A DNA stretch of 36,723 nt from CAZGDB01 sp964524705. GTDB lineage: Bacteria; Pseudomonadota; Gammaproteobacteria; Berkiellales; Berkiellaceae. The notes beneath the pieces are model-generated. The model was given only the letters and a program-made list of their open reading frames with translations, was not told where the DNA came from and made no database searches. Shown here one piece after another: positions 26,177 through 35,383 of the stretch; positions within the stretch are counted from its first letter, which is position 1; each line of letters begins with the position of its first letter. Location: the NCBI GenBank assembly GCA_964524705.1, contig CAZGDB010000017.1, forward strand, positions 1 through 36,723. The letters are read 5' to 3'. A program made the position numbers and the translations under genes.

Positions 26177-26972
26177 TTAAGGATTGTGTTAAGGCTGTAG
26201 TTTGTAAACATACTAAAATATACTCTGCAGCCTGCATCACAACATGCCCAACCTCGAGACCCTCTCCTAAAATAGGTTCGCCTGGCGTTAGTGTGGCAGC
26301 ACAAGTCGCAACAGCTGTTGTTTTTTTACCGGTCATGCCACGATAATGCATACGAGCAACGATTTCTTGTCCGGTATAACAGCCTTTTTCAAAACTTACG
26401 CCACCTTGTTCTACCAGTTGGACCCCATGGGGTAAAAAGAGTTCGGTAGTTCCTTGAAACAGCCAAGGTGTTTTGGCAAGAATTTCAGCTTGTAACCAAT
26501 CTTTTTCAGGGCGTTCCTGATAGGTGGTGCAATAAACATCCAGAGCAGCTTGCGGGCCTATGGCGATAGACCTGCCAGGATGTGTAAGGGCATGGGTAAT
26601 ACCTCCAAGATGTTCTGCTTTTCCAACTTCTAAAGTAAGTGGTGCATTCCATAAACCATAAGTATAGAGCTCTGTTGCAACGGTCAGTTCTAAGCCTTTA
26701 GTGAAGATCGCATATTTTTTAAGTTCCGTTAAAGCATAGTCCGCTATATTTTTAGGAACACTTAAGTATATACTCCCTGGCGTAGGGCCTGGTAATAGCC
26801 GAAAAAGGGAGCGCATTTTACCTTGAGGGGTTAGGTGTGCACCTAAACTAGTATGATGGGTCAGTGGACGTACATCACAGGTAAGCTGGCCTTGTAAAAA
26901 TTTTTCCCAATCGCCAGAAACCACTAAAACGGCGAAACTGGATAATCGTGTAAAAGAACAGGATGTAGACAT
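26115..26972 (-). CDS. ygfZ: YgfZ-type folate-binding iron-sulfur repair protein
   Basis: A 285-residue protein of the GcvT-like fold with the diagnostic motif KGCYTGQE and downstream ARMHYRG. The Cys is essential in YgfZ, which uses tetrahydrofolate to help build or repair iron-sulfur enzymes such as MiaB. The ATG at 26972 abuts the sdhE ATG on the other strand (CATATG). AAGGG in the sdhE coding region serves as its ribosome binding site. The tail overlaps lysS by 62 bases. Confidence 0.93.
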   Translation of the reverse strand: MSTSCSFTRLSSFAVLVVSGDWEKFLQGQLTCDVRPLTHHTSLGAHLTPQGKMRSLFRLLPGPTPGSIYLSVPKNIADYALTELKKYAIFTKGLELTVATELYTYGLWNAPLTLEVGKAEHLGGITHALTHPGRSIAIGPQAALDVYCTTYQERPEKDWLQAEILAKTPWLFQGTTELFLPHGVQLVEQGGVSFEKGCYTGQEIVARMHYRGMTGKKTTAVATCAATLTPGEPILGEGLEVGHVVMQAAEYILVCLQTTALTQSLTTAAHVPLSLLASEIESHPE

Positions 26973-27224
26973 ATGGAACCCTTAGCTCAACAACAAACTG
27001 CTCAGATCCAATGGCGCTGCAGACGCGGCATGCTGGAACTGGATTTGATTTTACAAAAATTTTTAGAATTTCAGTATCATACACTGAGCGAGCAACAGAA
27101 AATAGAGTTGCTAGAACTACTAGAAACCCCAGACCCTACCTTGTTAGCTTGGCTCATGAACCAAGAACCAGCGCCTGAAAGCTATAAGGCATTGATTCTT
27201 CAGATCAGAGGCCTTACAACCTAA
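26973..27224 (+). CDS. sdhE: FAD assembly factor SdhE
   Basis: An 83-residue helical protein with the signature RCRRGMLELD (about 15-24), which in E. coli SdhE is needed for covalent attachment of FAD to succinate dehydrogenase. The LLETPDPTLLAWLM region is also typical. AGGA lies 9 bases upstream, inside the ygfZ start region. Divergent pairing with ygfZ is known in other gammaproteobacteria, but here no bases separate the two start codons. Confidence 0.93.
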   Translation: MEPLAQQQTAQIQWRCRRGMLELDLILQKFLEFQYHTLSEQQKIELLELLETPDPTLLAWLMNQEPAPESYKALILQIRGLTT

Positions 27225-27244
27225 TATATTATTTATATGAAGGC

Positions 27245-27272
27245 GGAACTTTTGTGAAAAATTAGACTCCAA
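27245..27272 (+). promoter_or_regulatory. Predicted sigma-E-type promoter of the first ECF sigma gene
   Basis: GGAACTT at 27245-27251, a 16-base spacer, then TCCAA at 27268-27272. The E. coli sigma-E consensus is GGAACTT-N16-TCtAA/TCAAA, and the autoregulated E. coli rpoE promoter has the same spacing. It lies about 30 bases before the start codon of an RpoE-like sigma gene, so self-activation is likely. Confidence 0.6.
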
Positions 27273-27305
27273 TCTGCTGTAGTAGATGGAATCTAAAGGT
27301 GAGGC

Positions 27306-27911
27306 GTGGGGCGACTGCAAAGGCAATATGATGAACAAAAAATACAACAATGGGTCCATGCTGCGCAAGCAGGGGATGTAGATGCCTTTCAAAATTTAGT
27401 CCGCGTGTATTATCCAGTTGTTTATAAATTTGTCAGTCATTATATTCATAATAATGTGGAAGCTCTGGATATTACACAAGAGGCCTTTTTAAAGGCTTAT
27501 CGCTCATTGGGGCAATTTCAGGAAAAAAGCTCTTTTTATACTTGGATTTATCGTATTGCTTTAAATACCGCAAAAAATTACCTTTTGTCACAGCATATTG
27601 AAATTAGTGAGTCTGATACTGAAAAAGATAACTATGAAAATAAAAGCGTTGATAGATTGGTTTTAAAAGAAACTGATAGCCCTGAAGATTTTTTAATTCA
27701 ACAAGAAACACAATTAAAGTTGGATGAAATTTTCAAAAAAATGCCCGAAGAGTTGTTAGAGGTTTTAGATCTGCAACATGCAGGGTTTTCCTATAAAGTG
27801 ATCGCAGATTTAGTGCATTGTCCCGTAGGAACCGTACGCTCTCGTATTTTTCGTGCACGTGCAGATATTGAAGATGCATTAAAAAATAATAAAGGTCATC
27901 GTCACCAATAA
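27306..27911 (+). CDS. rpoE: ECF sigma factor, RpoE-like
   Basis: A 201-residue ECF sigma factor. Region 2 includes EALDITQEAFLKAYRSLGQF and FYTWIYRIALNTAKNYL, nearly the same as E. coli RpoE, and region 4 ends in CPVGTVRSRIFRARADIE. The start is a GTG at 27306 with AAGGTGAGG just upstream. E. coli RpoE governs envelope stress genes and is held by RseA; no rseA-like gene follows here, and the next gene is a second ECF sigma factor. A sigma-E-type promoter precedes it. Confidence 0.88.
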   Translation: MGRLQRQYDEQKIQQWVHAAQAGDVDAFQNLVRVYYPVVYKFVSHYIHNNVEALDITQEAFLKAYRSLGQFQEKSSFYTWIYRIALNTAKNYLLSQHIEISESDTEKDNYENKSVDRLVLKETDSPEDFLIQQETQLKLDEIFKKMPEELLEVLDLQHAGFSYKVIADLVHCPVGTVRSRIFRARADIEDALKNNKGHRHQ

Positions 27912-27947
27912 AAAAAGTTCATTTTATTTTTTTTGAGTCGATAACTT

Positions 27948-27968
27948 TGTTATGTGAAGAACATAACA
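27948..27968. promoter_or_regulatory. Perfect inverted repeat before the second sigma gene
   Basis: TGTTATGT (27948-27955) and ACATAACA (27961-27968) are perfect 8-base arms around a 5-base loop. It ends 15 bases before the second ECF sigma start. No U-run follows, so a terminator is unlikely; an operator, or an mRNA hairpin near the ribosome binding region, fits better. Confidence 0.5.
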
Positions 27969-27983
27969 TAAGTGTGTGTATTT

Positions 27984-28547
27984 ATGCGTAACAATATAGA
28001 CTTAGAAACAGATACTACTTTAGTGCGTCGAGCACAAAATGGAGAACGTTTAGCCTTAGAGATGCTTATCTCTCGCCATCAAGCAAAAATTTATCGTATG
28101 ATTGTTGCATATATGCGAGACCCTTCTGAATCACATGATGTTGCACAGGATGTTTTTTTAAAGGTGTATCAGAACATAGATCGATTTGAAGGTCGATGTG
28201 GATTTTATACATGGGTGCATCGCATCGCATTAAATACGATTAAAAGTTATTTGTTAGCTAAAAAGTCTGTGTGTTCCATAGACCCGCATTTAGAATTATC
28301 GATCCTAAAAGATCTGCATGATCCTGAAAGTCTTTTAGAAGAAGATCAGGCACAGGCTGCTGTAGATCAAGCCGTCTTAGGCTTATCTGGGGTATTACGA
28401 GAATCCTTGAGTTTAAGGGTCCAAGAAGGATTAAAATACGATGAAATTGCAGAACGTATGGCCTGCCCTGTGGGGACTGTACGCTCACGGTTATCTCGAG
28501 CTAAAGAAGAAATTGAAAAAACTTTAGGAGTACGCCCTCAGTTTTAG
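27984..28547 (+). CDS. Second ECF sigma factor
   Basis: A 187-residue ECF sigma factor related to its neighbour: region 2 has ESHDVAQDVFLKVYQNIDRF and FYTWVHRIALNTIKSYLLA, and region 4 has CPVGTVRSRLSRAKEEIE. I chose the ATG at 27984; a GTG at 27972 would add four residues. Neither has a strong Shine-Dalgarno sequence. It starts 72 bases after the first sigma gene and is not followed by an anti-sigma gene; the next gene is convergent. Its promoter specificity cannot be read directly, but the shared motifs suggest it is RpoE-like. Confidence 0.87.
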   Translation: MRNNIDLETDTTLVRRAQNGERLALEMLISRHQAKIYRMIVAYMRDPSESHDVAQDVFLKVYQNIDRFEGRCGFYTWVHRIALNTIKSYLLAKKSVCSIDPHLELSILKDLHDPESLLEEDQAQAAVDQAVLGLSGVLRESLSLRVQEGLKYDEIAERMACPVGTVRSRLSRAKEEIEKTLGVRPQF

Positions 28548-28577
28548 TTTTGTGATCAAAAATAGCATAGCGTGTCT

Positions 28578-31349
28578 TTATGCCTCAGCTTGAGGCATGG
28601 AGACAAAAGCTAGCACTTCCTCTATCCGTTTATCTAAAATACACAGATAGTTAGCAATTTCTCGGCCTTGTTGTGACAAAATAGCCTTCTCAAGTTCTGC
28701 AGCAGCCTTTTTAAGCTGAGGTACATTACAGTAACAACAAGCACCATGTAAACGATGTACCAAATCACGCATTTTTATAAAATCACCCTGACCATAAGCA
28801 ACGCGAATTTTTTTCTGTTCCGCAGGTAATTCCACACAAAGCTGAACTAGCAACTCATCTAATAGATTTTCTGTCCGTTTGGTTACTAATCCCATGGTTG
28901 GATTACGTTCCTGCATGTGCAGGTCTATCTTTAGCCATTGTTCCAGCATCGCAGATAATTTGTTTTCTTGCATGGGTTTAGACAGACAATCATCAAAACC
29001 CGCTTCTAGAATCGCCTGTTTTTCAGATTCCAAAACTAACGCCGTTAAAGCAATAATCGGAGGAGGATTGGGGTTATGGGCACGAATTTGTTCTGTCACT
29101 TGGATGCCATCCATTCCCGGCATCTGAATATCCATAAAAATTAAATCAAAATGCTGGGTTTGCGCTAAATGTAATGCATGCATACCATTGTTGACAGTGG
29201 TGACTATAAAATTAGGATGCATCTCTTCTATCATCGCCTGCACGAGCTTTAAGTTGGGCAAATAATCATCAACGGCTAAGATTTTAAATTCTTGAGGGAG
29301 AGATAAGATTTTTAGTTTTTCAGAAAGCTCTTTATGGTAATAATGTGGGTTATCCAGCTGTTGTAAAACCTCATAGAGTTTTTGTAAACGTATGGGTTTA
29401 GAAAGACATGCACTTACCCCTGTTTTTAAAATAGCTTCATAGACACTTTCGTTAATGGTGTTCGCAAACACGACAACGGGAGCAGGGTGAGGACAGTTTT
29501 TAATCGCATCTACGGCATTTTGAATCAGTGAGCCTTTGATGTCTGGCTGATTGACGCCTAAACCAATAACCTCATATTGCTTTTTAGTGGTCTGTAATAC
29601 GCTTTTTAGCGCAGCTAAGGAGTCAATAGTTTTAACCTTCATGCCCAAATATTCAAATAAATGCACTAGACTTAAAGCCGCTAAAGGATCTGCATCATAA
29701 ATTAAGACTTGTTTTAAATGTAAAGGGTCTCTAATGGCTAAAGGATAAGGGAGCTGTTTAGGAACGGTGATATAAAAATAAAACTCAGAACCCTCGTCTA
29801 TTTCACTGTTAACACCAATATCCCCTCCCATCATTTGTACTAGTCGTTTACAAATGGCTAATCCTAAACCAGTCCCCCCAAATTGACGTGTGGTGGAGGC
29901 ATCTGCTTGATGGAAAGGCTGAAAAAGATGGCCTTGCGCTTCTGGTTTTATGCCTACCCCGGTATCAGTGACACTAAAGCGTAAGGTAACATTGGTTTCT
30001 TGATCATGCTCCAACATGATCCGAATGCAAATATTACCGCGTTCCGTAAATTTAATAGCATTGTTGACTAAATTAGTCATGACTTGTCGTAAACGTAAAC
30101 TATCGCCAATCAAATGAGTGGGAACATCTTGGTAGATGAGCAATACAACCTCAATATTTTTTTCATGCGCACTAGGGGCTAATAACGTAAGCGCCTCTTC
30201 AATGCATTCCCGTAAATCAAAGGCAGCTTGCTCTAGGGTGAGTTTTCCAGCCTCGATTTTTGAAAAATCTAAAATATCATTGATAATGCCCAACAAAGAG
30301 TTGGCAGATTTTTGAATTGTCTGAATATAATCATCCTGCCGTGCATCGAGGCAGGTCTTGGAAAGTAAATTAATAAACCCTAATACCCCATTTAAAGGGG
30401 TGCGGATTTCATGGCTCATATTGGCTAAAAATTCAGATTTGACACAAAGGGAAAACTCCGGTTCACGACGTTCTAATTTAAAAAAAATGTTTTGTATTTC
30501 AATGGTTTCTAAAGTTTGTCGTAAATCTGCTGTGGCTTGTTCAACATTCGATTGCATTTCATCTTGCGCCACTTTCAAAGCAGTGACCATTGCATTAATA
30601 CCTGACTCTAAATGAGCAAGCTCTCCTTGTGCACCCGTTTCAATTTTTACATTAAGATTCCCATGTTTGATTTTTTCTACTGCATGGGCAATACCAAGTA
30701 TAGGACGCGTGACATCCCGTCCCATACGCCATGCAAAATAACCACTGACTCCTAAGCCAAAGAGTAAAATGGAGACACAGTTCCAAAGTACTTGATATTG
30801 CCGTAACTTAGTAGACATGCGACCCATTTCAAAGGTGATCCAACCCATGGTGTTGAGTTCAGCATTTTTGTTTTCAAAATTCAGTGCTGGCGCTTCTTCT
30901 AAAAAATCTTCTAAAATCGCTTCTCTAATACGTACGGGAATATTAAAAATAAGACTCTGACCGGTCTCTATCATTGTAATGCCATTGCCTCTATCTGCAA
31001 TTGCGACAAATGCGGTAGACTCTTCAATGGTTCTGCCAGCATGCGCTAAGGTTTGCCCATCTTTGCTGAAAATACTGATAGAACGAACTTCTTTTTCTCT
31101 TAAGGCTTCATTGGCAACCCGTTGTAGGGCACGAATATCACCAGAAAATATACCGTATTCACACAGGGGCACAAATTGTAAGGCTAAAGCAAATCCACGC
31201 TCTTTGAGGGTGTTTTCTAAGTCTTGTAAACGGGCATAAGTAAAATAACTCGCCAGTAATGTAAAAATGACCAAACTTGGAATTAAAGTTAAAAACAATA
31301 CACGGGTTTTAATACGCCAAGGTGTGTTTTTTTTGATACGTAATTTCAT
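28578..31349 (-). CDS. gacS: Hybrid sensor histidine kinase, GacS/BarA/LetS type
   Basis: A 923-residue tripartite kinase. Order: membrane helix (about 15-38), periplasmic sensor, second helix (about 188-206), HAMP, dimerisation box with H313 (NMSHEIRTPLNG), ATPase domain (NLVNNAIKFTERG, FGGTGLGLAICKRLV), a first receiver-like region (546-665) with Gly at 598 where Asp is expected, an intact receiver with D740 (FMDIQMPGMDG), and a C-terminal HPt domain with H865 (HRLHGACC). Members phosphorylate GacA/LetA, which relieves CsrA through small RNAs. No response-regulator gene is in the window. It overlaps its upstream partner gene by four bases. Confidence 0.9.
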   Translation of the reverse strand: MKLRIKKNTPWRIKTRVLFLTLIPSLVIFTLLASYFTYARLQDLENTLKERGFALALQFVPLCEYGIFSGDIRALQRVANEALREKEVRSISIFSKDGQTLAHAGRTIEESTAFVAIADRGNGITMIETGQSLIFNIPVRIREAILEDFLEEAPALNFENKNAELNTMGWITFEMGRMSTKLRQYQVLWNCVSILLFGLGVSGYFAWRMGRDVTRPILGIAHAVEKIKHGNLNVKIETGAQGELAHLESGINAMVTALKVAQDEMQSNVEQATADLRQTLETIEIQNIFFKLERREPEFSLCVKSEFLANMSHEIRTPLNGVLGFINLLSKTCLDARQDDYIQTIQKSANSLLGIINDILDFSKIEAGKLTLEQAAFDLRECIEEALTLLAPSAHEKNIEVVLLIYQDVPTHLIGDSLRLRQVMTNLVNNAIKFTERGNICIRIMLEHDQETNVTLRFSVTDTGVGIKPEAQGHLFQPFHQADASTTRQFGGTGLGLAICKRLVQMMGGDIGVNSEIDEGSEFYFYITVPKQLPYPLAIRDPLHLKQVLIYDADPLAALSLVHLFEYLGMKVKTIDSLAALKSVLQTTKKQYEVIGLGVNQPDIKGSLIQNAVDAIKNCPHPAPVVVFANTINESVYEAILKTGVSACLSKPIRLQKLYEVLQQLDNPHYYHKELSEKLKILSLPQEFKILAVDDYLPNLKLVQAMIEEMHPNFIVTTVNNGMHALHLAQTQHFDLIFMDIQMPGMDGIQVTEQIRAHNPNPPPIIALTALVLESEKQAILEAGFDDCLSKPMQENKLSAMLEQWLKIDLHMQERNPTMGLVTKRTENLLDELLVQLCVELPAEQKKIRVAYGQGDFIKMRDLVHRLHGACCYCNVPQLKKAAAELEKAILSQQGREIANYLCILDKRIEEVLAFVSMPQAEA

Positions 31350-32251
31350 TTTTCTAACTCTTCTAACCGTGCTTGCAATAAATGCGGTGAAACTAAAGTA
31401 ATATTTAAATTTTTGGCGACTATAGGATTGGTAGCAATTAAAAAGTGTGTCGGAAATCTTGCTTTAGGCAGTGCTTGATGCGGTTTGACTTGCGCAATGA
31501 GTGCTACAGCATCCTGAATAAATAAACGGGGTGGCGTATAAACTGCTGCTAAAGCCCCTAATTGTACCCAAGCTTTGGAATATCCAATTAATGGGATCTT
31601 TTCACGATAAGCGGCAAATAAAATGCCAGGGGTGGATAAACGATTAAAGACTTCTTCATCTGGAAAGGTCAGCAAGACATCTATTTCTGTTAAAAGCTGA
31701 TTGGCCGCAATTAATGCTTCATCTGAAGAGGGGACTTCACTAATAATTAGCTCGTCATTTCTGGCTTTTGCCGCTTTCTGAAATTTCTGTAAGTTAAATA
31801 CCTTTGAATTTTTTACAATAGTTCCTAATTTTAAGGATTTTTGAAAAAGCTCATGCGCCAAATTTAGTTGCCTTTCAAAGGGCTGATCTAAATATAACGC
31901 AGTAGTTCGTTTTTTTGCGTGTGGATAACTGTCCAATAAAGCCTGGAGGGCTGCATACCGTAATAATAAACTCACGATAGGAGTCGTCGTGTTTTTGGCA
32001 AAGACACTTTTAGTCGCATTGCGTCCTACAGGTACAAAAATACGGCAATGCCCTAAAGCTTCTGGTGCTAATCCCTGAAAAGTATCTAAACGAATGATCT
32101 GAGCCGGAGATACCGAGGCCAATCTTAATTTGAGTTGGTGGGCTAAAGAGAGATGATGTTGGGCTGTTATAATACAGGCCGGGCCCGGCACAGCATTTAC
32201 AATGCCTGCATAGAGTGTGATACACAATAATAGTAACGCGTGGGTTTTCAA
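31346..32251 (-). CDS. Periplasmic binding-protein-like protein paired with the kinase
   Basis: A 301-residue protein with an N-terminal signal peptide (about residues 1-20, ending VNA before VPGP) and a fold that resembles the ABC-type substrate-binding family COG2984/YtrX-like; segments such as YPHAKKRTTALYLDQPFERQ and the IPLIGYSKAWVQLGALAAVY end support this, although weakly. There are no transporter genes beside it. The start is a TTG at 32251 with no good ribosome binding site. Its stop overlaps the kinase start (ATGA), which suggests it senses a ligand for the kinase. Confidence 0.7.
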   Translation of the reverse strand: MKTHALLLLCITLYAGIVNAVPGPACIITAQHHLSLAHQLKLRLASVSPAQIIRLDTFQGLAPEALGHCRIFVPVGRNATKSVFAKNTTTPIVSLLLRYAALQALLDSYPHAKKRTTALYLDQPFERQLNLAHELFQKSLKLGTIVKNSKVFNLQKFQKAAKARNDELIISEVPSSDEALIAANQLLTEIDVLLTFPDEEVFNRLSTPGILFAAYREKIPLIGYSKAWVQLGALAAVYTPPRLFIQDAVALIAQVKPHQALPKARFPTHFLIATNPIVAKNLNITLVSPHLLQARLEELEK

Positions 32252-32324
32252 AAAAGTAAGTCTCTAGCCTTAGTACTCCGTTGCCAGTATACTGTGAGTT
32301 CGGTGCCCTGTATACCTAGACCAG

Positions 32325-34493
32325 ATGCTAAAAACAGACCAAATTTTGCCGATGCGTGAGGGGAAATTTGACCTTGCCGGATGGATGGATAAACAGTGCA
32401 GCATGCTGGATGCTTCACAAAGAAATACAATTGCCACGATTGCAACATTTCTAGAAAATTCTGCGACACCACATCCTTTAGGGGTGTCTACTTTTGCCTA
32501 TAGTTTTTTACTTGCCGATATTTTATTGCAAGTGAAAGTTGATTTTCATTCCATATTGGCAGCACTGCTTTCAGAAGCATATCTACAAGGTCGTTGCACA
32601 GATGACTTTATTACCGAGAAAGCGGGTGTAGAGGTTTTAGCTTTACTGAAGTCAGTTAAAAAACTACTTACTGCGGCAGGTCGAGATACCGTACAAAAAG
32701 ATTTATTGCGTAAAATGTTATTGGCCTTGATGGATGATGTGAGAGTCGTTTTTATCCTTTTAGCTCGACGTGTAGGGGATTTACGATTATATGTACATCA
32801 GCCAGAAAGCGCTGAACGAAAGGCGATTGCAAAACAAACACAAGAGCTCTATGCACCACTGGCACATCGTTTAGGAATTGGGCAATGGAAGTGGGAGTTG
32901 GAAGATCTTTCTTTTAGGATCTTAGAACCTGCGGCTTATAAGCATATTGCAGAACTGTTGCATGAAAAAAGACAGCATCGTGAAGCCTATGTTGCAGATG
33001 TGGTACAAAAAATTACAGCTTTGCTAGAAGCAGAAGGGATCCACGCACAAGTCGTAGGTCGACCTAAACATCTTTATAGCATTTGGCGCAAGATGATTCG
33101 TAAAAAAGTTGAGTTTTCACAAATTTATGATGTGCGTGCGTTTCGTGTTTTAGTAGAGAGCGTTAAAGATTGTTATGCGGGTTTAGGTTTAATTCATGGA
33201 TTATGGCAACCGGTACCTAATGAATTTGATGATTATATTGCTTCTCCTAAAGAAAATGGTTATCGCTCTTTACATACGGCAGTGATTGGACCAGAAGGTT
33301 GTCCTTTGGAAGTACAATTAAGAACCGTTCAAATGCATCAAGAAGCAGAACTAGGTGTGGCGGCGCATTGGTTATACAAGGAAGGTGGTCAAGCAGAGGT
33401 CCAGTACCAAGAAAAATTAGCTTCCTTACGTCAGATCTTAGATTGGCAATTACAGCTAGGCAGTATTGGTGAAAATGACGAACTGCTCAAAGGAGAAGTG
33501 TTTGCAGACAGGGTGTATGTCTTTACTCCCAAAGGTTCTGTGATTGATTTACCCGTGGGCTCAACACCTTTAGATTTTGCCTATCATATCCATACAGATC
33601 TCGGGCATCGTTGTCGCGGCGCTAAAGTCAATGGGGCTATGGTAACGCTGCAGCATGTGCTGAAGTCTGGAGATCAGGTGGAAATCTTAGCCACTAAACA
33701 AGGTGAACCCAGTCGAGATTGGTTAAATACAGAATTGGGGTACTTGAATAGCACCCGCGCACGTGCAAAAGTGCATAATTGGTTTAGACAACAAGATAAC
33801 ACGCATCATTTGATTCAAGGTAAAGAGTTAGCAGATAAAGCTTTAAAGCGTTTAGGTTTATCACATCATGAGTGGGCAAAACTCTTACCTAAAACACCCT
33901 ATAAAACTTTAGATGAGTTTTATATCGCCCTGGGCAGCGGAGATACGCGTCTTGAAAAATGGTTATTGCTATTAAGCCCTAAAGAAGAAGTAGAACCAAA
34001 AATTGAATCTTTTGTAAAACCAGCTTCTGGCAAACCGTTAGGCGGGGTCCAAGTTGCCGGTTTGTCTGGAACGATCAAGAGTGTTTTTGCGCATTGTTGT
34101 AACCCAGTTCCCGGAGAACCTATTTTAGGGTATATGACATTAAACCGTGGGATTACGATTCATAAAGCAGATTGTATTCAAGCGTTACAGCATTTACAGA
34201 CCTATGACACGCGTCAAATTGAAGTGAGCTGGCAGTTAACAGGGCAAAGCAAGTATCCTGTGGATATTGTTGTGAATGCTTATGATAGGCAAGGGTTGTT
34301 AAAGGATATTACTGGGGTGCTTTCTAGTTGTGAAGTTAATATTTTAGGGGTGAATTCGCATACAGATCCTAAAAACAACGTTGCACATTTTAAAATTACC
34401 CTTCAGATAGACCACTTAGGCCGTCTAGAAAAAGTGCTTCAATTATTAAATCAATTGACCAATGTTCTAGAGGCCTATCGTGTTAAAGCCTAA
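32325..34493 (+). CDS. relA: (p)ppGpp synthetase RelA
   Basis: Makes the alarmone (p)ppGpp on stalled ribosomes during amino-acid starvation. The N-terminal hydrolase-like domain lacks the His-Asp pair, so it should be synthesis-only. The synthetase domain has E300-F-D-D303, the E-x-D-D form typical of RelA rather than SpoT, with ENGYRSLHTAVIG and LEVQLRTVQMHQEAELG. TGS (about 390-455), zinc-finger-like HCCNPVPGEPILG and C-terminal ACT domains follow. Length 722. The ATG at 32325 was used; an ATG at 32352 is also possible. The stop overlaps the convergent LOG gene stop by four bases. Confidence 0.95.
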   Translation: MLKTDQILPMREGKFDLAGWMDKQCSMLDASQRNTIATIATFLENSATPHPLGVSTFAYSFLLADILLQVKVDFHSILAALLSEAYLQGRCTDDFITEKAGVEVLALLKSVKKLLTAAGRDTVQKDLLRKMLLALMDDVRVVFILLARRVGDLRLYVHQPESAERKAIAKQTQELYAPLAHRLGIGQWKWELEDLSFRILEPAAYKHIAELLHEKRQHREAYVADVVQKITALLEAEGIHAQVVGRPKHLYSIWRKMIRKKVEFSQIYDVRAFRVLVESVKDCYAGLGLIHGLWQPVPNEFDDYIASPKENGYRSLHTAVIGPEGCPLEVQLRTVQMHQEAELGVAAHWLYKEGGQAEVQYQEKLASLRQILDWQLQLGSIGENDELLKGEVFADRVYVFTPKGSVIDLPVGSTPLDFAYHIHTDLGHRCRGAKVNGAMVTLQHVLKSGDQVEILATKQGEPSRDWLNTELGYLNSTRARAKVHNWFRQQDNTHHLIQGKELADKALKRLGLSHHEWAKLLPKTPYKTLDEFYIALGSGDTRLEKWLLLLSPKEEVEPKIESFVKPASGKPLGGVQVAGLSGTIKSVFAHCCNPVPGEPILGYMTLNRGITIHKADCIQALQHLQTYDTRQIEVSWQLTGQSKYPVDIVVNAYDRQGLLKDITGVLSSCEVNILGVNSHTDPKNNVAHFKITLQIDHLGRLEKVLQLLNQLTNVLEAYRVKA

Positions 34494-35212
34494 AGGTCCG
34501 ATAATAAATTTACTTCATGTGGTGAAGGATTAATATCACGTCCTTGATAAAAGGCTTGGATATAGGTCGTGACTTCTTCTGCGGTTTCAACAACCGTGAA
34601 CAGTTTCATATCAGCGGCTGTGATCATACCTTCACCAACAAAGTGTGCTTCCATCCAATCCAAGAGTCCACCCCAAAAGCCACGGTTTACAATTACAATA
34701 GGGATCTTACGGGTCTTGCCAGTTTGAACTAGTGCCAATATTTCTGCTAATTCATCTAAGGTGCCATATCCGCCTGGCAACACTACATAGGCAGAAGCAT
34801 ATTTGACGAACATTACTTTACGGGTAAAAAAATGTCTAAAACGTAAAGAAATATCTTGGTAAGGATTGGTGTTTTCTTCATGCGGTAAGACAATATTTAA
34901 ACCGACACTGAGTGATTTTCCTTGAGAGGCGCCTTTATTGGCAGCTTCCATAATCCCAGGTCCTCCGCCTGTCACAATTGAAAAGCCTGCATTCGAAAGG
35001 GAAAGCGCTATTTCCTCAGCTAACTTATAGTAAGGATTGTCTGGGGCTAAACGTGCAGAGCCAAATATACTGACGGAGGGGCGAATATGAACCAGACGCT
35101 CGTAGCCATCTACAAATTCTGAAATGACTTGAAAAATTTTCCAGGATTCATGACTCATCGCGGTATCATCAATTTGAGGGGGGGTTACAGGTTTTTTTCT
35201 GCCGATATTCAT
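34490..35212 (-). CDS. LOG-family (TIGR00730) Rossmann-fold protein
   Basis: A 240-residue protein with the family signatures GGGPGIMEAANKGA and PGGYGTLDELAE, which bind the phosphate of a nucleotide. Relatives (LOG) release cytokinin bases by cleaving nucleoside monophosphates; in bacteria several act as nucleotide 5'-monophosphate phosphoribohydrolases. The substrate here is unknown. AAGGAT lies about 9 bases before the ATG. It is divergent from adk. Confidence 0.9.
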   Translation of the reverse strand: MNIGRKKPVTPPQIDDTAMSHESWKIFQVISEFVDGYERLVHIRPSVSIFGSARLAPDNPYYKLAEEIALSLSNAGFSIVTGGGPGIMEAANKGASQGKSLSVGLNIVLPHEENTNPYQDISLRFRHFFTRKVMFVKYASAYVVLPGGYGTLDELAEILALVQTGKTRKIPIVIVNRGFWGGLLDWMEAHFVGEGMITAADMKLFTVVETAEEVTTYIQAFYQGRDINPSPHEVNLLSDL

Positions 35213-35383
35213 AATAGGTTCATCCTTGTGTTCTATCTTTAATAAAGTATAGCGATATTCACATCATCTCGGCAGTATTTTAGCTGATTTCATTAATTTG
35301 GAATGCAAACTAATTTTTGAATGGACTAGAGTCATCTAGTACCTTCAGGTATACTGCCGCAGCAATTGGAGAGAGAGCACATT

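Noticed and set aside
28588..28606. ATGCCTCA/TGAGGCAT hairpin at the kinase 3' end as a terminator
   Set aside because: The stem is perfect, but it lies in the last codons and no run of U follows on either strand.
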